DNA from: CAZVEE01 sp964625525
Lineage (GTDB): Bacteria > Pseudomonadota > Alphaproteobacteria > JAJFIK01
Reading direction: 5' to 3'
Length of the DNA stretch: 64,000 nt
NCBI GenBank assembly: GCA_964625525.1
Contig: CAZVEE010000010.1
Location: 1 to 64,000 of the forward strand
Shown here: piece by piece, positions 1 to 8,352 of the stretch
How positions within the stretch are numbered: position 1 is the stretch's first letter
How the letters are laid out: the number at the start of each line of letters is the position of its first letter
Notes under the pieces: generated by a model
What the model was told of the DNA's origin: nothing
Seen by the model: only the letters and a program-made list of their open reading frames with translations
The model's database searches: none
Made by a program: the position numbers and the translations under genes

Positions 1-1251
1 ATCGTCCAGGGCCTCGATGCCCACCGAGATCCGCACCAGCGCCGGGGTGATGTTGATCCGCTCCAAAAGCTCCGGACCCAGATCGGCGTGGGTGGTACTC
101 CAGGGATGTGAGATCAGCGTTTCCGTGCCACCGAGGCTCACCGCCAACTTGATGACTTCCAGCTTGTCCAGCATGCGGAAGGCCTCTTCCTCGCCGCCAT
201 GCACCTCGAAGGCAAAGGTGGAGCCGGGCGAGGAGCATTGGCGATTGAACAGCTTGTAGTCCGGATCGTCCTTTTCCAGGAAGCCGAGATAATGCACTTT
301 GGCGATCTTCGGATGATCCGCCAGGAACTCCGCCACTTGCCGGGCGTTTTTCATGGCCGAGGTCATGCGCAGCTTCATGGTCTCTAGCGAGCGCATGAGC
401 ATCCAGCCCGTATGCGGGTCGGACTGGGTGCCTAGCATGGTCCGCATGCGGCGCACTTTCTTGATATTGTCTTCCGAGCCCAGGCACGCGCCCGCCACCA
501 GGTCACTGTGCCCGCCCACATATTTCGTCAGCGAGTAGATGACGAGATCGCAGCCCTGTTGCAGGGGTTTTTGCCACAAGGGGCCCAGGAACGTGTTGTC
601 CACGATCACCGGCGGGCGGTGCCCGTCCTGATCTTTCTCGATGGCCGCCGCAAGCTCGACGCAGTATTCCAGATCCACCAGACCGTTGTTCGGGTTGGCC
701 GGGGTTTCCACGTAGATGGCCCCGATCCGGCCCATGGTCTTGGCTTCCGCGATGGCGGCGTCCATTTCCGCCCGGTCCGTGCCGGCCAGGAAGCCTGTGG
801 CCTTGATGCCGAATTCGGGCAGGCTTTTCAGGATCAGCCCCTGGGTGCCGCCATAAAGCGGCGCGCTATAGATCACCACATCGCCCGGACGCAGGAAGGT
901 CCACAGCGTGGTGGAGATGGCGGACATGCCGCTGGAGAACAGCAGACAGTCATCCGCGTCCTCCCACAGCGCCATGCGGTCTTCCACCACCTCGAAATTC
1001 GGGTTGTTCATGCGCGAATAGATGAGGCCCGGTTCCGCGTCTGGGCTTGCCGCACGGCCCGAATTCAGCGCGAAGAAGTCTTTGCCCTCTTGAGCCGTTT
1101 TCACCACGAAAGTGGAGGTCTGGAAGACCGGCGGCTTCAGCGAGCCTTCCGACAGATGCGGGTCATAGCCATACCCCATCATCATGGTTTCCGGGTGTAG
1201 GGCTTTACCGGCGACTTCGCGCTTGCGGTAACCTTTGCTCTTCTTGTCCAT
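1..1251 (-). CDS. Cystathionine gamma-synthase / methionine gamma-lyase family PLP enzyme (3' end cut by window edge)
   Basis: 417 codons are visible on the minus strand from the ATG ending at 1251, with no stop before the left edge. The reading begins MDKKSKGYRK and contains the Cys/Met-metabolism PLP signature YSLTKYVGGHSD, in which Lys243 is the expected Schiff-base lysine. Nearby VDNTFLGP and ETPANPN also fit the fold-type I family. The family performs gamma-replacement or gamma-elimination on homoserine esters, cystathionine or methionine in the cytosol. Which reaction applies cannot be told from these motifs: the protein could be a cystathionine gamma-synthase, a methionine gamma-lyase or an O-acetylhomoserine sulfhydrylase-like enzyme. 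It is divergent from the crotonase gene at 1439 across 187 bases. Confidence 0.9.
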   Translation of the reverse strand, partial: MDKKSKGYRKREVAGKALHPETMMMGYGYDPHLSEGSLKPPVFQTSTFVVKTAQEGKDFFALNSGRAASPDAEPGLIYSRMNNPNFEVVEDRMALWEDADDCLLFSSGMSAISTTLWTFLRPGDVVIYSAPLYGGTQGLILKSLPEFGIKATGFLAGTDRAEMDAAIAEAKTMGRIGAIYVETPANPNNGLVDLEYCVELAAAIEKDQDGHRPPVIVDNTFLGPLWQKPLQQGCDLVIYSLTKYVGGHSDLVAGACLGSEDNIKKVRRMRTMLGTQSDPHTGWMLMRSLETMKLRMTSAMKNARQVAEFLADHPKIAKVHYLGFLEKDDPDYKLFNRQCSSPGSTFAFEVHGGEEEAFRMLDKLEVIKLAVSLGGTETLISHPWSTTHADLGPELLERINITPALVRISVGIEALDD

Positions 1252-1438
1252 GGTCCGCCTCGTTCTATGATGGTGGGACGGCAAGCTGTGGTGGAAACCC
1301 CGCCCGGGCATCGCGCGGCGCGGGGGCTGAAAAATTCAATACCAGATTTTTCCCGTAAAAACCCTCTCCGCGTGCAGTCGGATGGGCGGCGGAAGATCAC
1401 AGGCCAGGCACAACGCATTCAGGTCGGGAGAAGGCACT

Positions 1439-2260
1439 ATGAGCGACGACACCACTCTGAGCATCCGCCACGAAGCCGGCGTCGATTGGGTGACGCTCAA
1501 CCGGCCGGAGGCCTTGAACAGCCTGAACCGGCAGATGGTGGATGAGTTACAGGATTACTTTGGCGCTCTGTACACAAACTATGCCACGCGCGTGGTGGTT
1601 CTGGCGGGCGCGGGGCGGGCCTATTGCGCCGGTCTCGACCTGAAAGAAGAGGCCGGCAATGAAAGCCCCAGCGGCGTCAGCGTCGGCGGGACCGGCCCGT
1701 CCGTCGGTCTGCATGCCCAGCGCCGCATTTCTGAAATCGTCATGCGCATGCGCCGCTGCCCGCAACCTATTGTGTCCCTGGTGCATGGAGCGGCTTGTGG
1801 CGGGGGCTTTGCATTGGCGCTGGCCAGTGACATCCGCATCGCCGGCGAAAGTGCACGCATGAACGCGGCCTTTATTCGTATTGGTCTGGGCGGCTGCGAT
1901 ATCGGGTCGAGTTACTTCCTGCCGCGTTTGGTGGGCATGTCGGTGGCGTCGGAGTTGATTTTGACGGGCCGCTTTATCCATGCGGATCGGGCTTTGCGCG
2001 TGGGCCTTGTGAGCGATGTGGTGCCCGATGCGGAACTGGCGGAGGCGGCGCGGCCGCTGGTAGCGGAGATGATGACCACATCGCCCTTGGGCCTGCGCCT
2101 GTCCAAGGAGTGCCTGAATATGAGCGTGGACGCGCCCAGCATTGAGTCCGCCATCGCCATGGAAGACCGCAACCAGATCCTCTGTGCTCAGACCGATGAT
2201 TTCCGCGAAGGCGTTCGCGCTTTTATGGAAAAGCGCGCGCCGGATTATCGCGACCGCTGA
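1439..2260 (+). CDS. Enoyl-CoA hydratase/isomerase (crotonase) family protein
   Basis: 273 residues. The start is set by a good ribosome site (GGGAGAAGG) just before the ATG at 1439; the open frame extends further upstream but without such a site. The crotonase oxyanion-hole segments AYCAGLDLK and HGAACGGGFALALASD are both present, followed by FIRIGLGGCDIGSSYFLPRL. Where classical hydratases carry a Glu pair, this protein appears to have an isoleucine/arginine stretch and an Asp (in GGCDIGSS), a pattern closer to isomerase-like or uncharacterised crotonases. It probably acts on an acyl-CoA thioester in fatty-acid or related degradation. The stop lies 6 bases from the end of the convergent hydrolase gene. 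Confidence 0.92.
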   Translation: MSDDTTLSIRHEAGVDWVTLNRPEALNSLNRQMVDELQDYFGALYTNYATRVVVLAGAGRAYCAGLDLKEEAGNESPSGVSVGGTGPSVGLHAQRRISEIVMRMRRCPQPIVSLVHGAACGGGFALALASDIRIAGESARMNAAFIRIGLGGCDIGSSYFLPRLVGMSVASELILTGRFIHADRALRVGLVSDVVPDAELAEAARPLVAEMMTTSPLGLRLSKECLNMSVDAPSIESAIAMEDRNQILCAQTDDFREGVRAFMEKRAPDYRDR

Positions 2261-2266
2261 GCGGGC

Positions 2267-3166
2267 CTACTGGCTGTTTTCCACCTTGGTCAGGAACGTG
2301 CCCACTTCACGCAAATACACCGGCGCATTGGCGTGGGTGAAGTCATGGCCCAAGCCGTCAATACGGGTCAGCGCCGCGCCGGGGATGAGGGAGGCGGTGC
2401 GCACGCCACAGGCCACCGGCACCAGCCGGTCCGCATTCCCGTGTAGGACAAGGCTGGGCACCTGAATGGTCTTCAGCACCTCCGCCCGGCTGCCATGGGC
2501 CAGGATCGCCGCGATCTGGCGCGCTGTCCCTTGCGGGCAATAGCAGCGGTCGATCGCCGCTTCACACTGCGCCCGCAGTTCCGCGTCACCAGCCGGATAG
2601 GCCGGGCTGCGGATCGCGGTCCAGAACGCCATGGCATTCGCGACGCAGGCCTCCCGGTCGGCCGGATCCGGCGCCGGCGACAGCAGTGCGCCCATCACTT
2701 CTGGCTCCGCCTGGGGCAGATCCGGGTCGCCGCTGGAGGACATGATGGAGACAAGGCTTTTGGCGCGGGTCGCATGGCGCCCCGCGATGATCTGGGCAAT
2801 CATGCCGCCCATGGACGCGCCCACGATGTGGGCTTTATCAATGGCCAGCGCGTCCAGCACGCCCACCGCGTCACGGGCCATATCGTCGAGGGAATAGGGG
2901 GCCTGCGCCGGCTTGCCGGACAGGGTATCCTCAAGAATGCCCATGATATTGGGCACACCGGCGGCGTCGAATTTACTGCTCAGCCCCGCGTCCCGATTGT
3001 CAAAGCGCACCACCCGAAAGCCCTGGCCCGCCAGCCCATCCACGAATTCCGGCCGCCAATGCAGCACCTGGCACCCCAGCCCCATAATGAGCAGCACCGC
3101 CGGTCCGTCCTGGGGGCCTGTCTCCAGTACTTCAAAAGTCAGTCCGTTGGCGCTCACCTGTGGCAT
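2267..3166 (-). CDS. Alpha/beta hydrolase
   Basis: 299 residues. The start is put at the ATG ending at 3166, which has AGGGAGA upstream; the frame stays open 13 codons further but without a ribosome site. It has the oxyanion region LIMGLGCQVLHW, the nucleophile elbow GASMGGM (Ser), an acid in the segment LHGNADRLVP and a late GLGHDFTHA His, which completes a Ser-Asp-His triad. The organisation resembles the small-molecule esterase/lactonase group often linked to aromatic or polyester degradation. No secretion signal was seen, so it is likely cytosolic. The substrate is unknown. It converges with the crotonase gene and is divergent from the isomerase gene at 3308. Confidence 0.88.
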   Translation of the reverse strand: MPQVSANGLTFEVLETGPQDGPAVLLIMGLGCQVLHWRPEFVDGLAGQGFRVVRFDNRDAGLSSKFDAAGVPNIMGILEDTLSGKPAQAPYSLDDMARDAVGVLDALAIDKAHIVGASMGGMIAQIIAGRHATRAKSLVSIMSSSGDPDLPQAEPEVMGALLSPAPDPADREACVANAMAFWTAIRSPAYPAGDAELRAQCEAAIDRCYCPQGTARQIAAILAHGSRAEVLKTIQVPSLVLHGNADRLVPVACGVRTASLIPGAALTRIDGLGHDFTHANAPVYLREVGTFLTKVENSQ

Positions 3167-3307
3167 GGCGATCTCTCCCTTTGGGTCCGCTTTGTTAAGT
3201 GACACAGTATCAGCGTCACGGGCGGCGGCAAGCGGCCCTCGCGCCGCTCACGCCCTGCCGCTAGGATGCTGGCGCACGAGAGAAAACCGAGGTGAGGGAG
3301 GCAACCT

Positions 3308-3964
3308 ATGACCTTGTCTGTGGATTTGTTCTGGTCGTTTCGCAGTCCTTATTCCTATCTGGTCACAGGCCGTGCGGCGGCCCTGGCCCGTGACTATGAT
3401 GTGAATGTTCACCTGCGCCCGGTTTATCCGTTGGCGGTGCGGGTGAAGGATTACTTCAAGACTGTGGATCGGGACTGGGTTCACTATCTGCTCTTGGATA
3501 CGCGGCGCGTTGCAGAGCGCTATGGCATTCCCTTTGGCGCGCCGCGGCCCGATCCGATCGTCATGAACATGGCCACCGGCGATGTGCCGGAGGAGCAGCC
3601 CTATATCCACCGGCTGATGCGGTTGGGCGTGTTGGCCGGGGAGCAGGGCCACGGCATGCGTTTCGCTGATGAGGTCAGCCGTATTATCTGGTCGGGCACG
3701 GTGGATGGTTGGGACCAGGGAGACCGTCTGGCCAATGCGACCGCCCGCGCCGGCCTTGACCTGGTGGCGCTGGAAGCGGAGGTCGCGCGCGACCCGGAAC
3801 GCCTTGACGCCATCATCGTTGAAAATGAGACCGCGCAACGCGCCGCGCGCCATTGGGGCGTGCCGTTGTTCGTCTTCAATGGCGAGCCCTTTTTCGGCCA
3901 GGATCGTTTCGATGATTTGGTCTGGCGGCTGAGCAAACACGGGCTAAAGCCCCGCTCCGCCTGA
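3308..3964 (+). CDS. 2-hydroxychromene-2-carboxylate isomerase family (DsbA-like/kappa-GST) protein
   Basis: 218 residues with a strong ribosome site (GGGAGG) before ATG 3308. The N-terminus FWSFRSPYSYL matches the HCCA isomerase family, where the Ser at the helix start (Ser13 here) activates glutathione. The C-terminus HWGVPLFVFNGEPFFGQDR is the usual ending of the family. Known members isomerise 2-hydroxychromene-2-carboxylate in naphthalene breakdown using glutathione, but no naphthalene genes are nearby, so the real substrate is open. It lies 15 bases upstream of glpD and is probably co-transcribed with it. Confidence 0.9.
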   Translation: MTLSVDLFWSFRSPYSYLVTGRAAALARDYDVNVHLRPVYPLAVRVKDYFKTVDRDWVHYLLLDTRRVAERYGIPFGAPRPDPIVMNMATGDVPEEQPYIHRLMRLGVLAGEQGHGMRFADEVSRIIWSGTVDGWDQGDRLANATARAGLDLVALEAEVARDPERLDAIIVENETAQRAARHWGVPLFVFNGEPFFGQDRFDDLVWRLSKHGLKPRSA

Positions 3965-3979
3965 CGCAGAGGAGAGCCC

Positions 3980-5620
3980 ATGAAACGCGACCTGGAGGCC
4001 ATGGCGGCCCGTGAACACGATCTGCTGGTTATCGGCGGTGGCATTGTGGGGGCCTGTGTCGCGTGGGATGCGAGCCTCCGGGGGCTGTCGGTCGCCTTGG
4101 TCGATAAGGGGGATTTTTCCTCCGGTACCAGCGCCGGGTCCTCTAAACTCGTCCATGGGGGCTTGCGGTATCTGCGCAATCTGGAGTTTTCGCTGATCCG
4201 CGAATCCCTCCGGGAGCGGCGCATTTGGGAGATCATTGCGCCCCATCAGGTCTCGCCGTTGCCGTTCATGATGCCCGTGGGCGGATCCGCCGGACCTGGG
4301 CGCTGGACCCTTGCGGCGGGGCTGACGCTGTATGATCTGCTGGCTTATGATCGCAACCGGCTCGCCGATCCCGATAAGCGCATGCCCGGTCATACACACA
4401 TGGCGGCCGCGACCGCACGCGGGGCCGAGCCAGTACTGGCCGGCCTCGATCTCACTGGTGCCATGGTTTACTACGACGCGCAGATGCTCTCGCCCGAGCG
4501 CATCGGCCTGGAGCTCATCCGCGCCGCCAGCGAGCGAGGTGCGTTGGTGGCAAATTATACGGAAGTCACGGATTTTCTGTGTGCGGAGGCACAGATTCAT
4601 GGCGCTACGGTCATCGACCGGCTGAGTGGACAGGCGCATCGCCTGTGCGCGCGTATGACCGTGAACGCTGCAGGCCCCTGGGCCGATCGCCTGCTGGGGC
4701 TTGCGCAGGGTACGCCCAGCCATACCTTGGTGCGCTCCAAGGGCATTCACCTCATCACCCCGGCGCTGACCCGGGCCCATGCGCTCACGCTCACCGTGCC
4801 GAAAGAGGAGGGCGGGGGTCACTTGTTCGTACTGCCCTGGCGGGGGCTGAGCATTGTCGGCACCACCGATACGGTGTTCGACCAGGACCCGGATGCCCTG
4901 ACGGTCAGTGAGCGGGATATTGCGGGTCTGCTGCGCGTTTTGAATGAGAGCCTGCCAGGCCTGAAACTCGACCGGGATGCGGTTTTGCATGCTTATGCGG
5001 GGCTGCGCCCCTTAATCGATGACGGTGATGCGGCGTCGGAGTCCTACAAGGCCAGCCGTCGTGCCGAAGTGGTTGATCATGAGGCGGATGATGGTTTGAA
5101 AGGCTTGGTCTCGGCCATTGGCGGCAAATGGACGACGGCCCGCCACATCGCCGAACAAGTAACAAACCGGGTTGCCGCGCGGCTTGGCACCGGCGCCCCA
5201 TGCCGGACCGACAAGGAAATTCTACCCGCTGGTGCCGTCGGGCGCTTTGCCGATTTCGTGGCGGCGGCCGCGACCCGCTATCCAACGCTGCCAGCAGATC
5301 GTTTGGCCCAGGATTATGGCGCCCGCCTGGACGAGGCCCTTTCCGGGCTTGCGGGGGACCCGGAGCAATCGGCGCATCTGACGCCGGACTGTCCCGAGAT
5401 TGTCGCCCAATTCACGTATGCGGCCCGTGCGGAAATGGCCATGACTCTGGAGGATGCCGTGTTCCGGCGCACGAGTCTCGGCATGGCGGGGCATCCCGGC
5501 TGGGCGGCGCTGGAGCGGGCGGCGCAGGTGATGGCGCCCGTCCGGGGCTGGGACGCTGATGAAATCGCCCGACAAACAACGCAGGCGGAGCGCCTCTTCT
5601 ACGCCAGCGAACGACCATGA
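3980..5620 (+). CDS. glpD: Aerobic FAD-dependent glycerol-3-phosphate dehydrogenase
   Basis: 546 residues, normal length for GlpD. The N-terminal dinucleotide fold LLVIGGGIVGACVAWDASLR (from about residue 14) is followed by the GlpD signatures SSGTSAGSSKLVHGGLRYL and, later, GGKWTTARHIAE. The enzyme oxidises sn-glycerol 3-phosphate to dihydroxyacetone phosphate at the membrane and feeds electrons to quinone. No glycerol uptake or kinase genes (glpF, glpK) are adjacent. The stop overlaps the start of the lipid kinase gene (ATGA), which suggests translational coupling. The context points to supplying DHAP for lipid synthesis as well as, or instead of, glycerol catabolism. Confidence 0.94.
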   Translation: MKRDLEAMAAREHDLLVIGGGIVGACVAWDASLRGLSVALVDKGDFSSGTSAGSSKLVHGGLRYLRNLEFSLIRESLRERRIWEIIAPHQVSPLPFMMPVGGSAGPGRWTLAAGLTLYDLLAYDRNRLADPDKRMPGHTHMAAATARGAEPVLAGLDLTGAMVYYDAQMLSPERIGLELIRAASERGALVANYTEVTDFLCAEAQIHGATVIDRLSGQAHRLCARMTVNAAGPWADRLLGLAQGTPSHTLVRSKGIHLITPALTRAHALTLTVPKEEGGGHLFVLPWRGLSIVGTTDTVFDQDPDALTVSERDIAGLLRVLNESLPGLKLDRDAVLHAYAGLRPLIDDGDAASESYKASRRAEVVDHEADDGLKGLVSAIGGKWTTARHIAEQVTNRVAARLGTGAPCRTDKEILPAGAVGRFADFVAAAATRYPTLPADRLAQDYGARLDEALSGLAGDPEQSAHLTPDCPEIVAQFTYAARAEMAMTLEDAVFRRTSLGMAGHPGWAALERAAQVMAPVRGWDADEIARQTTQAERLFYASERP

Positions 5621-6558
5621 GCACCGGGCGCTTTCATGCCATCGTCAACCCCACCTCCTCGGGTGGGCGCACGGCCGCTCTCTGGGCCACTCTGGAGCCT
5701 GCCTTCCGGGCGCAAGGCGCGGACCTGACCGTATCGCACACCAGCGTGCCGGGCGAGGCGACCACTCTCACCCGCGCCGCCCTGGACGATCGCGCGCAGG
5801 TCATTGTCGCGGTGGGCGGCGACGGCACGGTGAATGAATGCGTCAACGGGTTCTTTCGTAATGGTCAGCCCATCGCGCCCCAAGCGGACCTGGCGCTGGT
5901 CATGAGCGGCACCGGCGGGGATCTGCGCCGCACCTTAGGCTTTAGCGGTGTGCCTGATCATTATGTGCAGCGCGCCCTTTACGGCGAGGCGCGGCTTCTC
6001 GACGTGGGGCATCTCACTTTTGTGGATGACGATGGACAGCCTGCGGAGCGTTACTTCTTGAACATCGCCAGTTTCGGCATTTCGGGTGCGGTGGACCGGG
6101 CGGTCAATGCGGCGTCCCTTTCCAAATGGTTAGGCGGCAGCTTTGCTTTTTATTGGAACGCGTTTGTAACCACGCTCACCTATGATGCGCAAACTGTCCG
6201 CATCCGTGTCGATGATCATTGCGACGTCACGGTTCCGGTTCATGTTTGTGCGGTCAGTAACGGGGAGTATTTCGGGGGCGGCATGCATATCGCGCCGGAC
6301 GCAGACCCGTCCGATGGCCTTTTTGATGTCGTGATTATCCGAAAAATGAGTTTGGCGCGCTCGCTTGGCAGTGGCGACGCGATCTACAAGGGCACGCACA
6401 TCCACGATCCGGATGTGACAGTGCTGCGCGGACGCATGCTGGTGGCCGAACCGGTCGCGGGCGCGGCTCCGGTGCTGCTGGATGTGGATGGCGAAGCGCC
6501 GGGGCGCCTGCCGGCGCATGTTCGGCTCCTGCCGGGGGCCATCCGGGTGCGCACATAG
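5617..6558 (+). CDS. Diacylglycerol kinase catalytic-domain lipid kinase (YegS/DgkB type)
   Basis: 313 residues, starting in the ATGA overlap with glpD. The N-terminus AIVNPTSSGGRTA and the nucleotide-binding motif VAVGGDGTVNE (GGDGT at residues 67-71) define the DAGK_cat family. The motif MSGTGGDL and the second-domain segment VSNGEYFGGGMHIAPDADPS, which is seen in soluble lipid kinases, follow. Members phosphorylate diacylglycerol, sphingoid bases or related lipid alcohols using ATP. The position between glpD and an alkyl-DHAP synthase-like gene suggests it phosphorylates a glycerolipid intermediate made by this cluster. The exact substrate is inferred only. Confidence 0.92.
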   Translation: MSTGRFHAIVNPTSSGGRTAALWATLEPAFRAQGADLTVSHTSVPGEATTLTRAALDDRAQVIVAVGGDGTVNECVNGFFRNGQPIAPQADLALVMSGTGGDLRRTLGFSGVPDHYVQRALYGEARLLDVGHLTFVDDDGQPAERYFLNIASFGISGAVDRAVNAASLSKWLGGSFAFYWNAFVTTLTYDAQTVRIRVDDHCDVTVPVHVCAVSNGEYFGGGMHIAPDADPSDGLFDVVIIRKMSLARSLGSGDAIYKGTHIHDPDVTVLRGRMLVAEPVAGAAPVLLDVDGEAPGRLPAHVRLLPGAIRVRT

Positions 6559-6615
6559 GAGAGGCGGGCTGTCATCCGTCACCGACCGAAGAGTTGATGC
6601 CTTGAAGGGGGCAGC

Positions 6616-8301
6616 ATGACAATCGAACGCCGCAGTCTGCGCTGGAACGGATGGGGACATGCCGATTACAGTGATCCGCTGGTGCACAATGATGCGGCCT
6701 GGAAATGGATGGCGCGGGCCGTTGGTGTCGATGCCCTGCCGCACACGCCCTCAGTGGCGGCGGAGGATCTGGAACTGCCGCAGCCGCGGGTGACCAAGGC
6801 GGCGTTGGAGTATCTCAATACGGCCATCGGCGCGGCGAAAGTCAGTGTGGATCCTTACGAGCGCCTCTATCACGCGCGCGGGCGCAGCTATGTGGATCTC
6901 TTGCATTTGCGCGCCGGTGATCTTGACGCGCTGCCGGATCTTGTCGTCTATCCCGCCAATCCGCTCGATGTGCTGGAAGTGCTGCGCCTGGCGCAGCAAG
7001 AAGAGATGACCGTCATCCCCTATGGCGGCGGCTCCAGCGTGGTGGGCGGTGTGAACGCTCTGCTCACGGAGGGGGCGAGCGGTGTGATCACGCTCGATCT
7101 CACGCGTATGAATCGGGTTCTTGCGGTTGACCCGGAAGCGATGACAGCGGTGGTGGAAGCGGGGGTCTACGGACCAGAGCTGGAGCGTCAGCTCAATGAG
7201 CATGGGGTCATGCTTGGCCACTTCCCCCAGTCCTTTGAGTTTTCCACCCTGGGCGGATGGATCGCCGCGCGCGGCGCAGGGCAGCAATCAGGGCGTTATG
7301 GCAAACCGGAAAAATGGCTGGTGGGCGCGAAGCTCGTCTCGCCCGCGGGGATCTGGGCGACCGAGTGCTTTCCCGCCTCTGCGGCCGGACCGAGCTTGAC
7401 CGATGTGGTCGTAGGGTCGGAAGGCCGCCTGGGTGTCATCACCGAGGCCACGGTGCGCGTTCATCCTTTGCCGGAGGAACGCGACTATCGCGGTTTTTTG
7501 TTCAAGACCTTCGAGGAGGGGACAGCGTTCGTGCGCACGCTGGCGCAGTCGGACATGCCCATCGCCATGATGCGTCTGTCGGATGCGGATGAAACGTTCT
7601 TCTTCCGTGTCTTCGCGGCGCTGGGGCACCAGAAAAGCGATCCGGAAAGCCTTGGTTTTCTGCAACGCATGGTGCTGCGCTGGAACGGCTTTCCCGAGCG
7701 CGCCTGCGTGTTGCTGGTCGGGCTTGAAGGCTCGGCCGACTCGGTCTCTTGGTCGCGGGCGCGGGTTCTGCATATGGCGGGCCGTGCGGGGGCCATCAGC
7801 CTAGGCCGCAAGCCCGGTATTCAGTGGTTCGAGCGGCGCTTCGCGGCGCCTTATGCGCGCGATCCCATGCTCGATCGTGGTCTTGGCATCGACACGCTGG
7901 AAACCGCGACCCGCTGGTCCAATATCCAGCACCTCTACGGGCAAGTCCGCACCGCCTTGGAAGAGGCCATGGCTGAAGTCATGCCCCAGCCCGGCGCGCG
8001 AGGCCTGATCATGGCCCATATCAGCCACTGCTATCCCGACGGGGCCAGTCTCTATTTCACTTATGTCTTTCCACGTGATGCGGAAGACCCGGTGGCCCAG
8101 TGGGCGCATCTCAAAAAGGCCGCCAGCGAAGCCATTGTGGAGCATGGCGGCACGATCAGCCATCACCATGGGGTGGGTACGGATCATCGCCCGTGGATCA
8201 TGGAAGAAAAGGGCCCGGCGGGGGTGAACATCCTGCGCTCCGTTCAGCACGCCCTGGATCCCGGGAACGTGCTGAACGCGGGCAAGTTACTGCCGGATTG
8301 A
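6616..8301 (+). CDS. FAD-binding oxidase of the alkyldihydroxyacetonephosphate synthase (AGPS) family
   Basis: 561 residues. It has a PCMH-type FAD-binding domain (VIPYGGGSSVVGGVN, then EFSTLGGWIAARGAGQ), a long middle domain and a C-terminal FAD-linked oxidase domain. The C-terminus carries the His cluster SHHHGVGTDHRPW (His516-518), which matches the triple His needed for catalysis in eukaryotic alkyl-DHAP synthase, and ends in ALDPGNVLNAGKLLP. AGPS exchanges the acyl chain of acyl-DHAP for a fatty alcohol to create the ether bond. A D-lactate/glycolate dehydrogenase-type role is possible, but the His triplet and the glpD/lipid kinase neighbours favour an AGPS-like reaction. It lies 57 bases downstream of the kinase gene, apparently in the same transcription unit. 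Confidence 0.88.
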   Translation: MTIERRSLRWNGWGHADYSDPLVHNDAAWKWMARAVGVDALPHTPSVAAEDLELPQPRVTKAALEYLNTAIGAAKVSVDPYERLYHARGRSYVDLLHLRAGDLDALPDLVVYPANPLDVLEVLRLAQQEEMTVIPYGGGSSVVGGVNALLTEGASGVITLDLTRMNRVLAVDPEAMTAVVEAGVYGPELERQLNEHGVMLGHFPQSFEFSTLGGWIAARGAGQQSGRYGKPEKWLVGAKLVSPAGIWATECFPASAAGPSLTDVVVGSEGRLGVITEATVRVHPLPEERDYRGFLFKTFEEGTAFVRTLAQSDMPIAMMRLSDADETFFFRVFAALGHQKSDPESLGFLQRMVLRWNGFPERACVLLVGLEGSADSVSWSRARVLHMAGRAGAISLGRKPGIQWFERRFAAPYARDPMLDRGLGIDTLETATRWSNIQHLYGQVRTALEEAMAEVMPQPGARGLIMAHISHCYPDGASLYFTYVFPRDAEDPVAQWAHLKKAASEAIVEHGGTISHHHGVGTDHRPWIMEEKGPAGVNILRSVQHALDPGNVLNAGKLLPD

Positions 8302-8325
8302 GCCCGGATTGAGCCCGGATTGAGC
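8293..8325 (+). repeat. Three tandem 11-bp repeats over the stop codon of the AGPS-like gene
   Basis: The unit CCGGATTGAGC occurs three times head to tail at 8293, 8304 and 8315. Each unit carries a TGA; the first one supplies the stop codon of the AGPS-like gene. The unit length is not a multiple of three. It looks like slippage duplication of the gene end and has no evident function. Confidence 0.9.
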
Positions 8326-8352
8326 AAGGTATTGGCGTGCGGATGAGCCGCC

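Noticed and set aside
508..1200. Plus-strand frame of 230 codons over the first gene
   Set aside because: Its composition is biased (His/Arg-rich, no domain) and the minus strand carries a clear PLP enzyme over the same bases.
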